From an uncultured bacterium (lineage in GTDB: Bacteria > Patescibacteriota > Minisyncoccia > Phycocordibacterales > CAIZLB01), in contig CAIZVZ010000014.1 of assembly GCA_903936565.1 (NCBI GenBank), positions 1 through 34,514 on the forward strand: a DNA stretch of 34,514 nucleotides. The letters run 5' to 3'. Position 1 is the stretch's first letter; every line of letters starts with the position of its first letter. The notes under the pieces were generated by a model that did not search any database, was not told where the DNA came from, and saw only the letters and a program-made list of their open reading frames with translations. Both the position numbers and the translations under genes were made by a program. Positions 33,801 through 34,514 of this stretch are shown here, in pieces.

Positions 33801-34514
33801 GGCTTAGGCTCATATTTCAATTATAACGGTGTAAGCACCGCGACATTTACAGGTCTTTCTGGAGGAGTAGATGGAAGGCTTGTTCGTATCAATAATGCAT
33901 CTGCGTCTAATCTCTTGTTTACAAACCAAGATGCAAGTTCAACTGCTGCAAATAGAATTATTACACCAAGTGGTAACGCTGTAACTCTTGCAACAAATCT
34001 TTCTATTAGTTTGCAATATGACTCAAGTGTCTCACGTTGGAGAATTATCACAATTCCATCTACCCAAGCTTCTATTTCTGGATATGCATATTTACAGAAC
34101 GGTAACTCTTATGGATCTCAGGCAAATTTTGGTACAAATGATGGATATGCACTAAACTTTATTACAAGTGGAACGCAGCGTTTCTCAATAGCTACTTCTT
34201 CGGCCTCAATCACCGGATCTGGTGCAACAGCTATCACTGGAGGAACAACCCTTGCCCTAACATCCGCATCAGGATCGGATCTTAATGTTACATCTGGTAC
34301 GACAGGAAACCTAAACCTAGATTCTGGTTCAACTGGATCAATTAATATTGGAACAAATGCAAACGCTAAAAGTATAACCGTTGGAAACTCAACTGGAGCA
34401 ACTGGTCTTGCGCTAAACTCTGGAACAAATGGAATTACACTTCTAACTGCAACAACTGGAAATGTTTCAATAACTTCTGGTTCAACAGGTTCTGTAACTC
34501 TGGATTCTGGTACA
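27882..34514 (+). CDS. Giant secreted repetitive surface protein with phage tail-fibre-like segments (3'-partial)
   Basis: ATG 27882 (MPFKILKILGWNITPRLFKYMGVLIFVASTFTFVQFAGATIYQPGETLEPDCAPGSANCG...); translated by hand with no in-frame stop to the window end (>2,200 codons). Missing from the ORF track, presumably because it is open at the edge. Confidence 0.9.
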   Translation, partial: MPFKILKILGWNITPRLFKYMGVLIFVASTFTFVQFAGATIYQPGETLEPDCAPGSANCGVVTPNSSAVNTGLLTSTDWSAFNNKLSATLNQGKIFIGDGSNQASPINISGDAGLSSSGLLTISSNAITASKILNAAVTYAKIQDVSAGKILGNPTGSSAAPSEISLGNGLMFSGTDLKVNVPTCAYNERLSWNGSAFFCSVVAAGTITAANTFYAGPTSGSPDLPGYRSIVASDLGSGLATNQEVLLGNQSWLTLFDGSGKINSSVLPSSITGSLKFRGTWDANLNSPNLNTGGIGGVSGDFYVVDVAGTSTLDAHSIWNVGDWVVNASSSWDRVEQGATVSSVNGKNGTIVLNTGDISEGVNQYFTNQRARNAFAGVGPITLSSTTGNIDCPTCVTNTGNGSLLSGTGVGMSGSLSGRLIGSGNVTFSINDTTVISGSYGSNTSVPTFTVDAQGRLTSAGTTTLDVSAITSGNLSVARGGTGAGTFTTNGVLYGNGTGALSSSIAGTSGQFLVANGSGVPAFVTASGDLAVNSSGLFTIGTSTITSSKITDGTIVNADISGGASIAYGKLNLANSIVNGDIVNGTITNNKLTNSSVGLTLGSSGNDISLSTNSVALGDTLVVNVPSASSIARGVVSTTTQTFAGAKTFSNDVTLNGNAIFSRDFITPKGADYAITGTQNDVNLGVGSYFHYIGNSPATFTGIAGGVDGRLIRILNDSSFTLTIKNLGAGSLPANLIETPNSEDIIIQPDMMLALIYDIDSANWHLASQPTTADTIKSFSYINGGNGFGGAANIGTTDAYGLNFITAGSSRFGIASSSATLTGAGATSIIGGSTLALTSASGSSLNVNSGTTGSLNLDSGTTGAINLGTGSNSKNLTIGNTTGTTAINVNSGTGGINLTGLVTLGNASTSNVSVANNLYIGTTNISSIVGNNGVSTLRSDLAVTGSTSLQNFTAINGTTTGNFHATTFSGSAQNLTLARLGSTTFSTLQDMQNVFHSSGWTTGGSITDAGGGSINVAAGTGLLRPTNSALATVYYSDWPAVNGIAIPTNTIKYIGVEYNGGTPRVTVRSSANWNYKTDFPIGVVTNEGGVIHAASDVQGVGDHAATMIQREYETMPLSRDERSGGLMIMESGDSNRHIMVTAGALWDRLTRYSIPEIDTATGSTFDTYVGTVKQSSSQTQWDNTHYGNAGTYTTLADGKYAVMWFYVETDNDLVAVYGTNQYSTVAAATVENSPTVLPNRLIGSGKLVGRIIFQKSSNIAAQADSAFNMSPFSTEALTHLSNLSDLDFESSKLTGFVGTGGVAGGQTIIGGKNIIDGLTLQSTSATGTTDFIKFLVGNNGATEAGRFTNNGYLGLGTTTPSSRLAVSGTATADNFIANSSTATSTFAGALSLGGILSVSGASSLSSLNVSGLTSLNNFTAVNSTTTNSAITNLSVSGLTQIGTVNSGTWNGGTIGTIYGGTGQSVYTVGDILYASATGTLSKLPIGSNGNILTVGGSGVPSWQPNAAGSIITGKWATTTNSLALYPIDPTQVVLVGASATSSTGKILEVTGNSLFTGNANITGLTTLSGGATTTNLTVSNNLSVLGSATTTGAFTSGGLITAAGSGVGLNIVNNATIGGTLDVTGTTTLQKLVAINSTFTNATATNMFVTNLSTNTFSPANLSTPGAFSVSDLSTLSGGASTTNLTASGSISVGGMSTTTNGIIDTQTKYKIAGLDVITSNTLGSGILNSSLTSIGTLGTLTVSGQSSFANASTTNLSVSNALYIGGMSTTTNGIVNTQTKYQINGSDVLTATTLGSGITSSSLTSLGTLSGLTVSGQSSFANASTTNLSVSGNFSAGNGNASIASNGNISTNGTITSGLINGQTISSSANFTGSVTSAGLITASNGLTLSSGSLTLPAASINDSALSSNVALLNRANQTFTGANTFSGQTTLGNASSTNVSASGNLSVAGNFIMPRGNNYSTTGTQNDVDLGLGSYFNYNGVSTATFTGLSGGVDGRLVRINNASASNLLFTNQDASSTAANRIITPSGNAVTLATNLSISLQYDSSVSRWRIITIPSTQASISGYAYLQNGNSYGSQANFGTNDGYALNFITSGTQRFSIATSSASITGSGATAITGGTTLALTSASGSDLNVTSGTTGNLNLDSGSTGSINIGTNANAKSITVGNSTGATGLALNSGTNGITLLTATTGNVSITSGSTGSVTLDSGT
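29877..30590 (+). repeat. Copy 1 of a large internal module repeated at about 33741-34514
   Basis: GTQNDVNLGVGSYFHY...FTGIAGGVDGRLIRI...NFITAGSSRFGIASSSATLTGAGATSIIGGSTLALTSASGSSLNVNSGTTGSLNLDSGTTGAINLGT vs the second copy GTQNDVDLGLGSYFNY...; offset 3,864 nt. Confidence 0.85.
32970..33401 (+). repeat. Tandem pair of 216-nt (72-aa) repeats inside the giant protein gene
   Basis: MSTTTNGI(I/V)(D/N)TQTKY(K/Q)I.G.DV(I/L)...LGSGI...SSLTS.GTL..LTVSGQSSFANASTTNLSVS in both units (32970, 33186); the 35-nt string CAATCATCATTTGCTAATGCATCAACTACAAATCT is identical in both. Confidence 0.85.

Noticed and set aside
27882-34514. Many short ORFs on both strands (e.g. 29414-29803, 30281-30679, 31718-32158, 32474-33001, 33119-33454)
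   Set aside because: All lie inside the continuous 27882->34514 frame; low-complexity Thr/Ser/Gly/Asn codons create chance antisense ORFs rich in Val/Pro/Asp.
27882-34514. Possible frameshift or pseudogene in the giant ORF
   Set aside because: Hand translation through the whole region stayed in the same frame (codon starts divisible by 3 at 27882, 28143, 28911 and 34200) with no stop.
1-34514. CRISPR arrays, tRNA or rRNA genes
   Set aside because: No regularly spaced identical direct repeats and no cloverleaf or rRNA-like segments were noticed in intergenic regions; a dedicated scan (tRNAscan, CRISPR finder) was not possible.

Overview
AT-rich 34.5 kb window that looks like a Patescibacteria/CPR (Parcubacteria-like) chromosome segment. 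This assignment is inferred from gene style: sigma-DUF5667 pair, pilin-like proteins with CPR-style C-terminal domains, MltG, and a very large low-complexity surface protein. No taxonomic search was possible. Conserved housekeeping genes (S41 protease, rplI, leuS, mltG, sigma factor) flank an accessory island at about 2.5-14.4 kb. The island holds a short DpnI-like nuclease candidate, a Fic protein with HTH, and a complete type I R-M system (hsdM, hsdS, hsdR). Between hsdS and hsdR sits a translationally coupled two-gene insert: a CxCxH/CC putative metal-binding protein and a stand-alone reverse transcriptase. Downstream are a YgjP-type metallohydrolase, then a probable cyclodipeptide synthase (CDPS) whose predicted nucleophile is Cys rather than Ser, followed by a SAM methyltransferase. 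The right end is one uninterrupted frame, open past the window edge (27882 to >34514), encoding a repetitive secreted protein with tail-fibre-like segments; the supplied ORF track does not list it. The strongest candidate for a new system is the RT plus Zn-protein insert in the Fic/type I R-M operon. The Cys-type CDPS plus methyltransferase pair is second.
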